Assembly (NCBI RefSeq): GCF_041595635.1
Contig: NZ_JBFHJW010000001.1
Coordinates: 62,001-126,000 of the forward strand
Reading direction: 5' to 3'
Length of the DNA stretch: 64,000 nt
DNA from: Labilibaculum sp041595635
GTDB lineage: Bacteria > Bacteroidota > Bacteroidia > Bacteroidales > Marinifilaceae
Below, one piece after another: positions 63,674-64,000 of the stretch (its first letter is position 1; each line of letters opens with the position of its first letter). Below the pieces are notes generated by a model, which searched no databases, was not told the DNA's origin, and saw only the letters and a program-made list of their open reading frames with translations. The translations under genes and the position numbers were made by a program.

Positions 63674-64000
63674 ATGGGGAGAATACATTATCAGTTAAAG
63701 AAGCGAATCTATCGATTAAAAGCATATCGTCGAAAAGGTTTTGGGGTTCATTCTCCCTTTACTTTTCATTTAATTTCAAATGTAATTGAAGCCAAATTGC
63801 AATATTATGCATTTGCCGTCTTATCTCCCTATAGAAAGGTTGTTGCAAATGGTTTGAAGGTAAAGATGAAAGAGAAGGTGGTAGAAAAAGAACTGGTAAA
63901 GCGATTTAAAGAAGAGATTCATGTGATGGAATCGTCGGAAGCTTTGGATCGATTACAGTTTAGATTGCATAATTTCTGGCCTACTAAAAAACCTGCTTAT
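63674..64000 (+). CDS. SAM-dependent methyltransferase-like protein, N-terminal part (truncated by window edge)
   Basis: 109 codons are visible and the frame is still open at the last base. The ATG at 63674 begins MGRIHYQLKKRIYRLKAY, followed by RRKGFGVHSPFTFHLISNVIE, which I recognise as the usual N terminus of a Bacteroidota family often annotated as class I SAM-dependent methyltransferase. The methyltransferase core itself lies outside the window, so the assignment rests on this N-terminal motif only. Divergent from recG. Confidence 0.65.
   Translation, partial: MGRIHYQLKKRIYRLKAYRRKGFGVHSPFTFHLISNVIEAKLQYYAFAVLSPYRKVVANGLKVKMKEKVVEKELVKRFKEEIHVMESSEALDRLQFRLHNFWPTKKPAY

Noticed and set aside
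1..64000. tRNA, rRNA, CRISPR arrays, insertion sequences, phage or conjugative genes
   Set aside because: Looked for in intergenic regions and by product; none found. A dedicated tRNA and repeat search was not possible here.

Overview
The window is AT-rich (low-GC by eye) chromosomal DNA of a Bacteroidota bacterium, most probably a marine member of the Bacteroidales/Marinilabiliales. Evidence: a DUF4831 protein, a tandem M16 peptidase pair, a TamB-type giant protein, hybrid two-component kinases fused to receivers, Rnf with an RseC-like protein, an NhaD sodium/proton antiporter, signal peptides ending in -AQ/-SQ, few Shine-Dalgarno sequences and several TAnnTTTG -7 promoter boxes. No rRNA, tRNA, CRISPR array, prophage or intact insertion sequence was seen. 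Most of the window looks like conserved core genome; the more accessory-looking parts are the chloride channel array, the signalling cluster and the efflux operon.

Layout. 0.1-2.9 kb: NAD(P)HX repair enzyme and a DUF4831 protein (+). 3-11.2 kb: purA, a Fur-family regulator, a bifunctional Rel (p)ppGpp enzyme, two M16 peptidases and an FMN-dependent nitronate monooxygenase/FabK-like enzyme (-). 11.4-17.3 kb: three tandem 591-residue ClC channels with CBS domains (+); the second is preceded by a leader that may be structured. 17.3-19.1 kb: a secreted unknown and two paralogous small membrane proteins (-). 19.5-22.8 kb: glyA, a TetR/flavin-type oxidase pair with a palindromic operator, and a TauE/SafE permease (+). 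22.8-31 kb: TonB/ExbD/ExbB, NhaD and TamB (-). 31.1-32.1 kb: tsaD (+).

32.2-40.1 kb (-): a small membrane protein, a CYTH protein, then a compact signalling operon of a multi-receiver hybrid kinase, a REC-HK-REC kinase, CheR and CheB, with no CheA, MCP or flagellar gene nearby. 40.4-42.7 kb (+): a Cys-rich lipoprotein, a PepSY-type membrane protein and a TPR protein with a degenerate zincin domain. 43-49.2 kb (+): TetR regulator plus a three-part RND efflux system. 49.3-53.4 kb: a tiny ORF with a membrane class III cyclase (+), facing a PAS hybrid kinase (-).

53.6-59.1 kb (-): an rseC-rnfB-rnfC-rnfD-rnfG-rnfE-rnfA operon for the ferredoxin:NAD+ oxidoreductase ion pump, with a promoter and a palindrome just upstream. 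59.8-63.4 kb (-): a probable outer-membrane beta-barrel protein and recG. A gene truncated by the window edge begins at 63674 (+). A common physiological thread is ion and redox homeostasis: Rnf can build a sodium or proton gradient, NhaD exchanges sodium and protons, the ClC proteins move anions, and ExbB/ExbD/TonB spend the gradient on outer-membrane work. That link is inference from gene content.
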